DNA of 64,000 nt. Origin: 9FT-COMBO-48-23 sp964400675 (GTDB taxonomy: Bacteria > Chloroflexota > Dehalococcoidia > GIF9 > UBA5629). How positions within the stretch are numbered: the first letter of the stretch is position 1; every line of letters begins with the position of its first letter. Positions 34,069 through 42,985 of the stretch are shown one piece after another. The position numbers were made by a program, and so were the translations under genes. The stretch is from the NCBI GenBank assembly GCA_964400675.1, contig CAYNVO010000002.1, positions 257,815 through 321,814 on the forward strand. Reading direction: 5' to 3'. The notes beneath the pieces were generated by a model. It saw nothing but the letters and a program-made list of their open reading frames with translations, searched no databases and was not told where the DNA came from.

Positions 34069-35448
34069 ATGAAAATCACAGTCTTAAGCGGCAGCCCCAA
34101 AGGTGAGCTGAGCGTTACCCTGCAGTATGTGAAATTTATACAGAGGAAATTCCCTCAACATGAGCTGAGAGTAATCCATATATCCCACGATATTCAGAAG
34201 ATTGAGAAGGACAAGAAGGCTTTCGAAAAGATTATAGATGATATAAAAAGCTCCGACGGAGTCCTCTGGGCATTTCCGCTTTATGTTCTACTTGTGCCTT
34301 CGCAGTATAAAAGATTCATCGAGCTTATCCAGGAGAGGGGAGCGGAGGCTGCTTTTAAGGGTGAATATGCTGCTGCTCTGACTACTTCGATTAATTTCTA
34401 CGACCACACGGCGCACAATTACATGCGCGCCATTTGCGATGACCTGGATATGAGGTTTGTGGACTCGTTCTCCGCTGAAATGGATGACCTATTCATGGAG
34501 GGAGGGAGAGCCAGGCTGCTGGCTTTTGCTAAGAATTTCTTCGAGGCTGTCGATAACAAACTTCCAGCCGTAAAAATCTTCGCCCCGCTGGCCTACAGCA
34601 AATTCCGCTATACGCCGGGCAAGGCGAAGGGCAAAGTAGATACTGGGGGTAAAAGGATTGTAGTGTTGACGGACGTTCAGGATGAACAGTCGAACCTGGC
34701 AAAAATGGTGGACAGCTTCAAAGGCGCATTCAGTCAGGACATCGAGGTCTATAACCTGCATGACGTAAATATTAAGGGAGGTTGTCTGGGCTGTTTACAA
34801 TGCGGTTTTGAAAATGTATGCGTTTACCAGGGGCAGGATGATTTCGTCGACTTCTTCAATACCAGGCTGAGAAATGCTGATATTACCGTGTTTGCCGGAG
34901 CTATTAAAGACAGGTATTTATCTTCCAGGTGGAAAATGTATTTCGACCGGAGCTTTTTCAAAGGACATATCCCGGTTCTGATGGGCAAGCAGATGGGCTT
35001 CATCATTTCAGGTCCCTTAAGTCAGATACCCAACCTCAGGCAAATATTTGAAGCTGAAGCTGAGATGTCACAGGCTAATCTTGTCGATATCATCACCGAC
35101 GAATGTGAAGATTCGTCCCAGGTAGATGCCCTGTTGCGTAATTTCGCCAGTAGATGTGTGCAGCTTTCCGCAGAGAGCTATATCAGGCCGCATACCTTTC
35201 TCGGTGTCGGCGGACACAAGATTTTCAGAGATTTCATCTGGGCGAAGGCTCGGTTTCCTTTCCTGGCCGACTTCAAGTTCTATCGCAAATATAACATGTT
35301 CGACTTTCCACAGAAGGATAAAAGGCACCTGAAATATGGCAAAGAGATGATGGATTTAATCAAGACGCCTGAAATGCGGGAGATGGTCCGCAAGATGATA
35401 AAAACCGAGATGGTCAAAAGCTATCAGAGGATAGCAGAGACCGCATAG
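34069..35448 (+). CDS. Two-domain flavodoxin-fold (NADPH-dependent FMN reductase) protein with a C-terminal Fe-S-type Cys cluster
   Basis: The 459-residue protein has two flavodoxin-like halves. The first begins MKITVLSGSPKGE, where the SGSPKG loop binds FMN phosphate. The second begins KRIVVLTDVQD, and its GGCLGCLQCGFENVC has Cys239, 242, 245 and 251. This is the compact CxxCxxCx5C cluster of iron-sulfur flavoproteins. The ATG at 34069, with GGAG seven bases before it, is preferred over in-frame starts at 33979 and 34057. It probably passes electrons from NAD(P)H or a ferredoxin to a small acceptor. The second half lacks the SGSP phosphate loop and may bind flavin weakly or not at all. Confidence 0.7.
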   Translation: MKITVLSGSPKGELSVTLQYVKFIQRKFPQHELRVIHISHDIQKIEKDKKAFEKIIDDIKSSDGVLWAFPLYVLLVPSQYKRFIELIQERGAEAAFKGEYAAALTTSINFYDHTAHNYMRAICDDLDMRFVDSFSAEMDDLFMEGGRARLLAFAKNFFEAVDNKLPAVKIFAPLAYSKFRYTPGKAKGKVDTGGKRIVVLTDVQDEQSNLAKMVDSFKGAFSQDIEVYNLHDVNIKGGCLGCLQCGFENVCVYQGQDDFVDFFNTRLRNADITVFAGAIKDRYLSSRWKMYFDRSFFKGHIPVLMGKQMGFIISGPLSQIPNLRQIFEAEAEMSQANLVDIITDECEDSSQVDALLRNFASRCVQLSAESYIRPHTFLGVGGHKIFRDFIWAKARFPFLADFKFYRKYNMFDFPQKDKRHLKYGKEMMDLIKTPEMREMVRKMIKTEMVKSYQRIAETA

Positions 35449-35647
35449 AACACTTTTGCCTTTTCCCCTGAACTTTTGACTTTTAACTTTTACCCTTATC
35501 CCCCTTAGGTATTCTCCTGAAAGTACGTGGTACCTTTTCACTACGCATAAAATTACCTATAGGCTATTCACTATGGCCCTGGTGGGAGGTATACTGAAGT
35601 AAGCTGAATTAACGATAAGTAAACAGATATTTCGGAGAATAATTTCA

Positions 35648-37738
35648 ATGAAAAAGACAGGTAAACAAACCAAATCAAGGATAAATGGCTCGGCGGAGCT
35701 GGCTCAAGCCCTGGTTCGTTGTTCCGGAACCGGGATTTATATTGTCCAGGGTGGAAAGTTCCAGTATGTTAGTTCGCTGTTCCAGGAATTGACAGGTTAT
35801 ACAGAGAAAGAGCTGCAGGATGTATACTCTCTTGACCTGGTTCATCCCGATGATAGAGAAGAAGTTAGGAAGAGGGCGATAGAAAGCCTCAAGAGTGGTA
35901 GTTCTCTTCCATGCGAGTACAGATTTATAAAGAAGAGTGGTGAGGTGATGTGGGTTTTGGAGAAACTTACCTCAACCGAATATAAGGGAGAGCGAGCTAC
36001 CGCGGGAAGCTTCATGGACATCACCGAACGCAAGCAGTCGGAAGATGTCCTGGCAAAGTCGGAAGAGAGATACCGGACCATAATGGACGAGACTCATGAT
36101 GATTATTTTGAAGTTGACCTGGCGGGCAATTTCACCTTCGTAAATGATGCCATCTGCCGCAGCGTAGGCTGCACGGCGGAAGATCTGATAGGTAAGAGCT
36201 ATAGTGCCACCACCAATAGCGACGATGTTAAAATAATTTATAAAGCCTTTCACCAGATCTATCTTACCGGCCAGCCGGTCAAAGCCTTTACTTTCAAGTT
36301 CATTCGTAAAGATGGCAGTTTGGGAGTGGGTGAAATGTCGGCTTTCCCCATGCGAAACGAGAGCAGTGAGATGGTCGGCTTTCGTGGAGTTAGCCATGAT
36401 GTTACCGAACGAGTGATGATGGAGGAAGCCTTAAGGCAGTCGGAGGCGAGATACCGGACTATTCTGGAAGAGATTGAAGAGGGTTATTATGAAACCGACC
36501 TGACCGGCAATTACACTTTTTTCAATGACGTTATATGTAAAAAGTTAGGCTATTCCAGAGAAGAGATGACGGGTGTGAACTTCCAAGCTCACACAGCGCC
36601 CGAAGATATCCAAAAAATAACTGAGGCCTATTATGGAGTCTACCGTACTGGTAAGCCGCTCAAATGGATGCCCCCAAAACAAATCAGAAAGGACGGAAAG
36701 GAGCTATTCACCGAGGACTCAGTTTCTCTCTTACGGAACGATAAGGGCGAGATAATCGGATTCCGCGGAGTCAGCCGTGATATCACCGAGCGCATCCTGA
36801 TGGAGGAAGCCTTAAGGCGGTCGGAGGAGAGATATCGGACTATACTGGAGGAGATAGAGGAAGGCTACTACGAGACAGACCTTGCCGGTGATATCACCTT
36901 CGCCAATAACGCAGCCTGTCGCCAATTCGGACGCTCCGAGGCAGAGTTAATCGGAATGAACTATCGAACTTATGTGCCCAAAGAGGATGCAAAGGGCGTA
37001 TATCAAGCCTGGAATAAGGTCTATCGTACCGGCGAACCGCTGCGGGCATATCCTTTTGCCACCATTAGAAAAGATGGCACGCAAATATTCTTAGAAAACT
37101 CGGTCTCTCCTTTGTGCAACAAGGAGGGAAAGATTATCGGGTTCAGGTCGGTCAGTCGGGATATCACCGAGCGTAAGCAGTTCGAGGAGAAGCTTGCTGA
37201 CATGGCAACGCATGATTCGCTTACCGGTCTACCCAACAGGACTTTGCTGAATGATCGTCTTACCATGGGCTTGGCTCTATCACGGCGCAGTGGTAATAGG
37301 CTGGCGGTAATGATGCTCGATTTAGATAAATTTAAGGTTATTAATGACACCATGGGGCATGATATCGGCGACCAGCTACTGAAAGCTGTTGGAGAGAGAT
37401 TAGCCAGCGTTACGCGTAAGAGCGATACAGTTGGCCGTATGGGCGGAGACGAGTTCGTTCTGGTGCTGCCGCAAATTTCACAGCCTGCTAATGCTGCCAT
37501 GTTAGCCCAGAGAATATTAGATATCTTCCGGGAGCCGTTTATTTTTGATGGTCACCGGCTCAATGTCACCACCAGCGTCGGCATCGCTGTTTACCCCGAT
37601 GATGGAAAAGAGATTGAAGAGTTATTGAAGAGCGCTGACACCGCCATGTATTGGGCTAAGGAGCAGGGTCGGGATGACTATAGATTCTATAGCGGCGGCG
37701 GTACCCAGGCTTATGACAAAGCGCAGATAAGCGTGTGA
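35648..37738 (+). CDS. Diguanylate cyclase with four N-terminal PAS domains
   Basis: The 696-residue protein has PAS domains at about 20-130, 138-258, 266-386 and 394-514, each ending DITER or DVTER. A GGDEF domain fills 520-685. GGDEF sits at 599-603 and the inhibitory I-site RKSD at 590-593, exactly five residues earlier. LDLDKFKVINDTMGHDIGDQ holds the metal and substrate residues, so it should make cyclic di-GMP under feedback control. No membrane helix or signal peptide is seen, so the sensor is cytoplasmic. PAS3 and PAS4 share RYRTILEEIEEGYYETDL, a recent duplication also visible in DNA. No EAL protein lies nearby. Confidence 0.92.
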   Translation: MKKTGKQTKSRINGSAELAQALVRCSGTGIYIVQGGKFQYVSSLFQELTGYTEKELQDVYSLDLVHPDDREEVRKRAIESLKSGSSLPCEYRFIKKSGEVMWVLEKLTSTEYKGERATAGSFMDITERKQSEDVLAKSEERYRTIMDETHDDYFEVDLAGNFTFVNDAICRSVGCTAEDLIGKSYSATTNSDDVKIIYKAFHQIYLTGQPVKAFTFKFIRKDGSLGVGEMSAFPMRNESSEMVGFRGVSHDVTERVMMEEALRQSEARYRTILEEIEEGYYETDLTGNYTFFNDVICKKLGYSREEMTGVNFQAHTAPEDIQKITEAYYGVYRTGKPLKWMPPKQIRKDGKELFTEDSVSLLRNDKGEIIGFRGVSRDITERILMEEALRRSEERYRTILEEIEEGYYETDLAGDITFANNAACRQFGRSEAELIGMNYRTYVPKEDAKGVYQAWNKVYRTGEPLRAYPFATIRKDGTQIFLENSVSPLCNKEGKIIGFRSVSRDITERKQFEEKLADMATHDSLTGLPNRTLLNDRLTMGLALSRRSGNRLAVMMLDLDKFKVINDTMGHDIGDQLLKAVGERLASVTRKSDTVGRMGGDEFVLVLPQISQPANAAMLAQRILDIFREPFIFDGHRLNVTTSVGIAVYPDDGKEIEELLKSADTAMYWAKEQGRDDYRFYSGGGTQAYDKAQISV

Positions 37739-37862
37739 CAGCTTATTGCTGGTAATTCACCCTCTGTTCAGCCGTCCATAGCATAGCGAGGTATTGCTTT
37801 TCCTTTTAAACGCAGGTACAATCTTGAGACTTTTGCTACCCTATTAAATTTGGAGGTGATTT

Positions 37863-38699
37863 TTGGCGATAAAGATTGTTACTGATAGCGGCTCTGACCT
37901 TCCGGCTGAGGTTGCCAAGGAGCTGGGTATCACCGTTGTTCCCGTATATATCTATTTCGGTGATAAGGCTTATAAAGACTGGGTGGACATAGAGCCTGAT
38001 GAGCTGTACAAAAGGCTGGTGGAAGGTCCCATTTATCCCACCACCACCCAGCCCATGCCTGCCGACTTCGCTAAGGCTTATACCGACCTTTCCAAAGATG
38101 CCGATGCCATTGTCTCCGTGCACCTGCCGGCCAGGCTCAGCGGCACTTACAACGCGGCGCTGCAGGGCATCGAGATAGCCAAGCCTAAATGCGAAGTCCA
38201 CGTGGTGGACAGCTTGTGTGTGTCTGTAGGCCTGTCGCTAATAGCCATGGCCGCAGCCCGGGTGGCTAAGGCGGGTGGCAAGCTGGCGGATGTCCTGGAG
38301 GAGACAAAGAAGGCTATCAGCCAGACTCAAATCCGCGGGCTGCTGGAGACCCTGCAATATCTGCTCAAGGGCGGGCGCATCACCAAAACCAAGGCGTTGG
38401 TGGGCACGCTGCTGAAGGTTAAGCCTATACTGAACATACGCGATGGTGAACTTTTTCAGGCGGGCATGGCTCGTTCTTATGCCAAGGGTTTGGAGCAGTT
38501 ATTCGATTTTGTGAAAAATGTTCACAACCTGCAGGAAGTAGCCATAGTCCAGAGCACGGTGCCCGACGAGGCAAATGAGCTTAAAAATCGTATCGCCTCC
38601 ATCATCGATGAGAAAAAGATTATGATGGCCAGGTTGGGTCCCGGATTGGGCGTGCACGGTGGTCCCGGCACCATACTGGTGGCTGCCAGGGGCGGCTAA
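37863..38699 (+). CDS. DegV-family fatty-acid-binding protein (FakB-like)
   Basis: The 278-residue protein has the DegV landmarks: VTDSGSDLP at the start, VVPVYIYFGDKAYKD, SVHLPARLSGTYNAALQG for the carboxylate, and LLKGGRITKTKALVGTLLKVKPIL. DegV proteins bind a long-chain fatty acid, and in Firmicutes they present it to FakA for phosphorylation. The TTG start at 37863 follows GGAGGTGAT at normal spacing and is well supported. The C-terminus overlaps the end of a convergent dehydrogenase by four bases. Confidence 0.9.
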   Translation: MAIKIVTDSGSDLPAEVAKELGITVVPVYIYFGDKAYKDWVDIEPDELYKRLVEGPIYPTTTQPMPADFAKAYTDLSKDADAIVSVHLPARLSGTYNAALQGIEIAKPKCEVHVVDSLCVSVGLSLIAMAAARVAKAGGKLADVLEETKKAISQTQIRGLLETLQYLLKGGRITKTKALVGTLLKVKPILNIRDGELFQAGMARSYAKGLEQLFDFVKNVHNLQEVAIVQSTVPDEANELKNRIASIIDEKKIMMARLGPGLGVHGGPGTILVAARGG

Positions 38700-39850
38700 G
38701 GCTTTATTATCACCTTTATCGATTGTTCCGGCTTCGTCTGGACCTCGAACGCCTCCATGATTTTGTCCAGCGGGAACGTATGAGAGATAAGCGGTTTTAC
38801 GTTCACCTTGCCGCTGCTGATTAGCTTTATTGCCTCCCTGACCTCCTGACTTACCAGTTGTCGCCCCCTGCTGAAAGAGCTTATAAGGCGGAGCTGCTTA
38901 TGAATTATACGGTTGATATTCAGCGGCACCTCCTCTTCGAACAGCCCCACCATGACGATGCGTCCGCCGCTGCGTGTCATTTCAATTGCCTGCTTAAGGA
39001 CAGCCGGAACCCCGGAGCATTCCATGACGATGTCGGCGCAGCCGCCGCCCTTGCCGCTGAAGCTGCGTCCCGTGCCGGTGATTTCGATTACCTTTTGCAC
39101 CGGGTCCTCTTTGCTAGAGTCGATGGCTATATCGGCGCCGAGCTCCTTAGCCAGCTGCAGTCGCTTCTGTGAGACCTCTGCCACTATTACCCTTGACACG
39201 TACTGCTTGAGCACCAGCATCACCGATAACCCGATGGCGCCCAGACCTGTGACCACGGCTGTCTCATGGGGCTGTGGCTCTGCCATCATCACCCAGCGGT
39301 ATCCTCCCCAGAGCGGTTCTATAAGTGCCGCCTCCTCGAAGCTCATCGAATCGGGTATCTTGAATACGTTGATGTTGAGCGCTGCCCCCGGGACCAGCAC
39401 ATGTTCGGCATAGCCGCCGTTTTTGCCGTAGCCGATGAGCATATGCCTTTGAATTCTATCGCACATCCAGAACCTGCCCGATTTACAGTACTCGCATTCG
39501 CCGCACGGCTTATGCGCGATAGAGGGGCACCACTGTATCTGCCCTCGGAGACACCAGAAACATTGGCCGCATCCCTGTGCCGTCTCAATGGGTTGAACCA
39601 CTATGGCGATTACGCGGTCGCCCGTTTTTATATCTTTAACCTTCTTGCCCACCTCAGCCACCTCGCCGGACAGCTCGTGTCCCATCACAAATCCCGGGCG
39701 GCCCATAATGCCCGTTTTATATGTATGCACGTCGGAGCCACAGATGCCGCAAGCCTTAACCCTGATTAATACATCCGTCGGCTCCATCTTTGGAACCTCT
39801 ACGTTCTCTACTCTAAAGTCTTTCGGTCCATAAAACACGGCTGCCTTCAT
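38696..39850 (-). CDS. Zinc-dependent medium-chain alcohol dehydrogenase with a duplicated structural-zinc loop
   Basis: The 384-residue protein is a medium-chain dehydrogenase/reductase of the sorbitol/threonine dehydrogenase type. The catalytic zinc site is Cys37 in KACGICGSD with His58-Glu59 in GHE. The Rossmann fold has GLGAIG near 197. It is odd in having two structural-zinc loops in tandem: Cys94, 97, 100, 108 and Cys116, 119, 122, 130, both CxxCxxCx7C. Usual members have one, so the extra 20-odd residues account for part of its length over the usual 345. It oxidises an alcohol or polyol with NAD(P), substrate unknown. AGGAGG precedes the ATG. Confidence 0.85.
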   Translation of the reverse strand: MKAAVFYGPKDFRVENVEVPKMEPTDVLIRVKACGICGSDVHTYKTGIMGRPGFVMGHELSGEVAEVGKKVKDIKTGDRVIAIVVQPIETAQGCGQCFWCLRGQIQWCPSIAHKPCGECEYCKSGRFWMCDRIQRHMLIGYGKNGGYAEHVLVPGAALNINVFKIPDSMSFEEAALIEPLWGGYRWVMMAEPQPHETAVVTGLGAIGLSVMLVLKQYVSRVIVAEVSQKRLQLAKELGADIAIDSSKEDPVQKVIEITGTGRSFSGKGGGCADIVMECSGVPAVLKQAIEMTRSGGRIVMVGLFEEEVPLNINRIIHKQLRLISSFSRGRQLVSQEVREAIKLISSGKVNVKPLISHTFPLDKIMEAFEVQTKPEQSIKVIIKP

Positions 39851-40183
39851 CTTTTTCCTCCTTTGTTGAGTATTACCTGCAAATTATACAATATCTGTTG
39901 GGATTGATGGGCTTCTGCCTGCCGTAAGCACGTTTAACAAAAAACCGTGGTTGGGAAGTTCACAGAAGAGAACGGATGCGTTACACATTATGACGTTTTG
40001 TTCAAATAGCCGTTTTTGGGCTCCCCTATGAAGGAAGGGGATTGTTCATTCCTTGCTTCATTTAAAGATGAAACTATCTACCGGACTGGCGGTAATCTAA
40101 CCGTTTAATTCCTAACATTGTCGCATATCTCCATTTTCAGATTCGGTTGTTTAGTGATAGACTTATAGCCAGGAGTAGCCTAC
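39851..40183. other. Intergenic region between divergent dehydrogenase and mutS2
   Basis: These 333 bases hold no ORF with coding character, no tRNA and no repeat of the types seen elsewhere. Promoters for both divergent genes should lie here. A small imperfect hairpin, TCCCCTATGAAGGAAGGGGA, lies near 40023-40042. Confidence 0.4.
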
Positions 40184-42586
40184 GTGGACCAAACCAGCCT
40201 TGAGTTATTGGAATTTCCCAAAGTGAGGGAAATTCTGGCGAGCTTCACCTCTTTTTCGGCAAGTCAGGAGCTTGCCCTCAATTTAATGCCATCAGCGGAG
40301 CCACAGCTTGTCTCCCTTCTGTTGAAGCAATCAGCTGAAGCTCGGAGACTTCTGGCTTTAAATCCCGGCGGCTCCATCGGCAGCATTGCTGATTTCCGTG
40401 CAGAGGCGGAAATGGCAAGCCGGGGCAAGATTCTCGCTACGTCCACTCTATTAGGTGTTAAAGACAGTCTGCAAGAAACCCGTTCTCTTCGCGCGGTTAT
40501 CGGCAAGCTAAAAGATAAGCTCCCCGCTTTATGGGACATTGCCAACGGTATTACAGACCTGTCTCACCTGGAAGCTGAAATAGGAAGATGCCTGACACCG
40601 ACAGGCGAGATATTGGATTCAGCTTCGGACAAACTATCGAGCCTGAGGCAACAGCTTAAAAGGACACGTGAAGAGCTTTTAGACCGCCTGGACTCCATAA
40701 TCAAATCCCGCCACAGCCAGAGATTCCTCCAAGAGTCACTGATCATGATGCGCCACGACCGCTACGTTGTTCCGGTCAAGGCAGAGATGAGGAAGGAGAT
40801 CAAAGGCATAGTACATGACATCTCCAACACCGGTGCCACAGTATTTGTCGAGCCGTTGGCAACCGTAGAGATGGGCAACCAGTTGCGGGAGGTTGCGCTA
40901 GGTGAAGAGCAGGAGGTAGAGAGGATTCTCACAGATTTGAGCAGCCAGGTGGGCATCCATTGTGCTGAAATCTCCAGAAACGTGGCTCTGGCAGCCGAAA
41001 TAGACCTGGCTCTGGCCAAGGCGAGATATGCGGAAAAGGTCAATGCCACCGAACCCATTATTGCCGCTGCCGGCGAGGATAGCCCGGATGCAATAACTAA
41101 AACGAACAGGCTCTATCTGATTGGTGCTCGTCACCCTCTACTTGAGGAAAAAGCAGTGCCTCTGTCTATTGAGATAGGTAACGACTTCTCTATCCTCGTC
41201 ATCAGTGGCCCCAATGCCGGGGGCAAGACTGTAGCTCTGAAGACCGTCGGGCTGCTAACCTTGATGGCACAAGCTGGTATACCTATACCGGCAGCGCCTG
41301 AAAGTTGCATCCCTGTCTTCGACGGCATCTTTGCTGATATCGGCGATGAGCAGAGCATCGAACAGATGCTGTCTACCTTTAGCTGGCATATGGGCAATAT
41401 TGTCCGAATACTTCGGGATTCCACCAGAAACAGCTTGGTGCTGCTGGACGAGTTAGGGACAAGCACTGACCCGGTTGAAGGAGTTGCCCTAGCCCAGTCA
41501 ATACTGCTGAATTTCCTGTCGAATAGGAACCTGGTCGTGGCTACCACTCATTATTCCGGACTCAAGGTTTTCGCTCACCAGACCGCAGGATTGAAAAACG
41601 CTTCGCTCGATTTTGACCCGCTTACCTTGAAACCCACTTATCACCTCACTATGGGCGTGCCCGGCGGCAGCAATGCCCTGTCTATAGCTTCCCAACTAGG
41701 CATGGAGCCGGAGATTATCGCTACCGCCAAAAAATTCATGCCTGAAGGGCACTTGGAGATGGATAGCCTGCTTTCAGGCCTGGGGGATGAAAAGAGAAGG
41801 GTTGAAGAGCTACGCAACAGTCTGGAAAGTGACAGAAGCAAAATCGATGGATTGAGAGAGGAACTTAAGAGCGAGCTTCAGAGGCTTAAGGTGGAGGAGC
41901 GGAATATGCTACGCCAAATCAAGGACAACCTCCTGAAAGAAGCCGCCTCGCTGGAGAAAAACATACGTGAGGCTATGAAGGCAATTCAGAAAGCGAAAAC
42001 AAAAACAAATATCGAGCGGGCAAAAAAGGTGCTGGCTAGAGTACACCAAGACCTGGAAAGCCAGGCTTGGCAAACTCAGCGAAGTCGTCCTATTATGGAG
42101 GAGACCTCCGCCATTGCGGTGGGTGACCGGGTAAGACTCATCGAGACTGGACTGGAGGGGGTAGTCCTTTCAGTTCTGGAAAACAGTCATGAGCTTGAGA
42201 TTCAAGCAGGGGACATCAAGCTAAAGATGAAGTCGGAAGGCGTGGAGAAGGTTTCACCTTTGCCGACTGCAGCAGCATTTCCATCGTCGGTGGTGAAAAC
42301 AAGCAGTGAAAAGAAGCGAAGCTCACTCGAGCTTGACCTTCGGGGTAAGCGAGCTGATGAAGTAGAGCCGAAACTCGACATCTATCTTAATGATGCTTTT
42401 GTTTCAGGCTTGAGCCAGGTGCGCATCATACACGGCTTTGGCACCGGCACCGTGCGGCAGATAGTTCACGATTTCATCAGGAGGCATCCTCTGGTAAAGT
42501 CCTTTGGGCAAGCAGGCACGGAAGAGGGTGGCGGCGGTGTAACCATAGTGAAACTGCAAGGGTCCAGTCGTTATGGCGTTGATTAG
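40184..42586 (+). CDS. mutS2: MutS2, MutS-family ATPase with Smr nuclease domain
   Basis: The 800-residue protein has the MutS2 layout without the mismatch-reading domain: core and clamp helices, ATPase with ISGPNAGGKTVALKT near 340, and LLDELGTSTDPVEG near 421. A long coiled coil rich in Lys/Glu spans about 520-620. The C-terminal Smr domain (about 715-800) has LDLRGKRADEVEP and IIHGFGTGTVR. MutS2 acts in recombination suppression or rescue of collided ribosomes depending on the species. The GTG start at 40184 has AGGAG nine bases upstream. Confidence 0.96.
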   Translation: MDQTSLELLEFPKVREILASFTSFSASQELALNLMPSAEPQLVSLLLKQSAEARRLLALNPGGSIGSIADFRAEAEMASRGKILATSTLLGVKDSLQETRSLRAVIGKLKDKLPALWDIANGITDLSHLEAEIGRCLTPTGEILDSASDKLSSLRQQLKRTREELLDRLDSIIKSRHSQRFLQESLIMMRHDRYVVPVKAEMRKEIKGIVHDISNTGATVFVEPLATVEMGNQLREVALGEEQEVERILTDLSSQVGIHCAEISRNVALAAEIDLALAKARYAEKVNATEPIIAAAGEDSPDAITKTNRLYLIGARHPLLEEKAVPLSIEIGNDFSILVISGPNAGGKTVALKTVGLLTLMAQAGIPIPAAPESCIPVFDGIFADIGDEQSIEQMLSTFSWHMGNIVRILRDSTRNSLVLLDELGTSTDPVEGVALAQSILLNFLSNRNLVVATTHYSGLKVFAHQTAGLKNASLDFDPLTLKPTYHLTMGVPGGSNALSIASQLGMEPEIIATAKKFMPEGHLEMDSLLSGLGDEKRRVEELRNSLESDRSKIDGLREELKSELQRLKVEERNMLRQIKDNLLKEAASLEKNIREAMKAIQKAKTKTNIERAKKVLARVHQDLESQAWQTQRSRPIMEETSAIAVGDRVRLIETGLEGVVLSVLENSHELEIQAGDIKLKMKSEGVEKVSPLPTAAAFPSSVVKTSSEKKRSSLELDLRGKRADEVEPKLDIYLNDAFVSGLSQVRIIHGFGTGTVRQIVHDFIRRHPLVKSFGQAGTEEGGGGVTIVKLQGSSRYGVD

Positions 42587-42985
42587 TCAACGCTTGCCCT
42601 AACCGTCGTTCACGCCTACGTCCGAGCTTCAGATTCGCAGCACTGAATTACTCAGGTGATTAATCCATCTGAAAAGGCGGGTAGCTATCAGCACGCGCCA
42701 TCACCCCCGAATTTTCAACTGCACAATCTGATGCTCTACGTGATCCACCAGATTAAAATTACACAAAACTGACTTTTGTGCAATCCCATAAATTGACCAG
42801 GAGCTAACATGGTGCATTTAACTACCGACCTCCTGGTCCCGAAGCTATTATGCAAATGGGACTTAACAAGTAGTATAATCGTTGGGGTTAGGTCAGCAAC
42901 AAGTTGAAGTGAGAAATCCCGAATTCCACATTAATTTGGACAACTCATTGAACATAGAATTCATGGTATGAAGGAGGACTGTTGT
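42587..42985. other. 399-base intergenic region between mutS2 and the DUF1254 gene, with two inverted repeats
   Basis: No coding ORF is seen. A hairpin CACAAAA-CTGAC-TTTTGTG lies at 42762-42780, and GACCAGGAG...CTCCTGGTC at 42795-42838 with a 26-base loop. Neither is followed by a T-run. The second could be a regulatory palindrome for the downstream lipoprotein. The remaining sequence shows nothing I can name. Confidence 0.4.

Noticed and set aside
37863..38699. DegV as a dedicated operon partner of FakA
   Set aside because: They are 10 kb apart and in separate transcription units, so only a functional link is suggested.
38913..39769. Two plus-strand frames opposite the alcohol dehydrogenase
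   Set aside because: They are shadows of the dehydrogenase, whose zinc and Rossmann motifs are plain on the minus strand.
42762..42780. CACAAAA/TTTTGTG hairpin as a mutS2 terminator
   Set aside because: It lies about 180 bases from the stop and no T-run follows, so I list it only as an inverted repeat.
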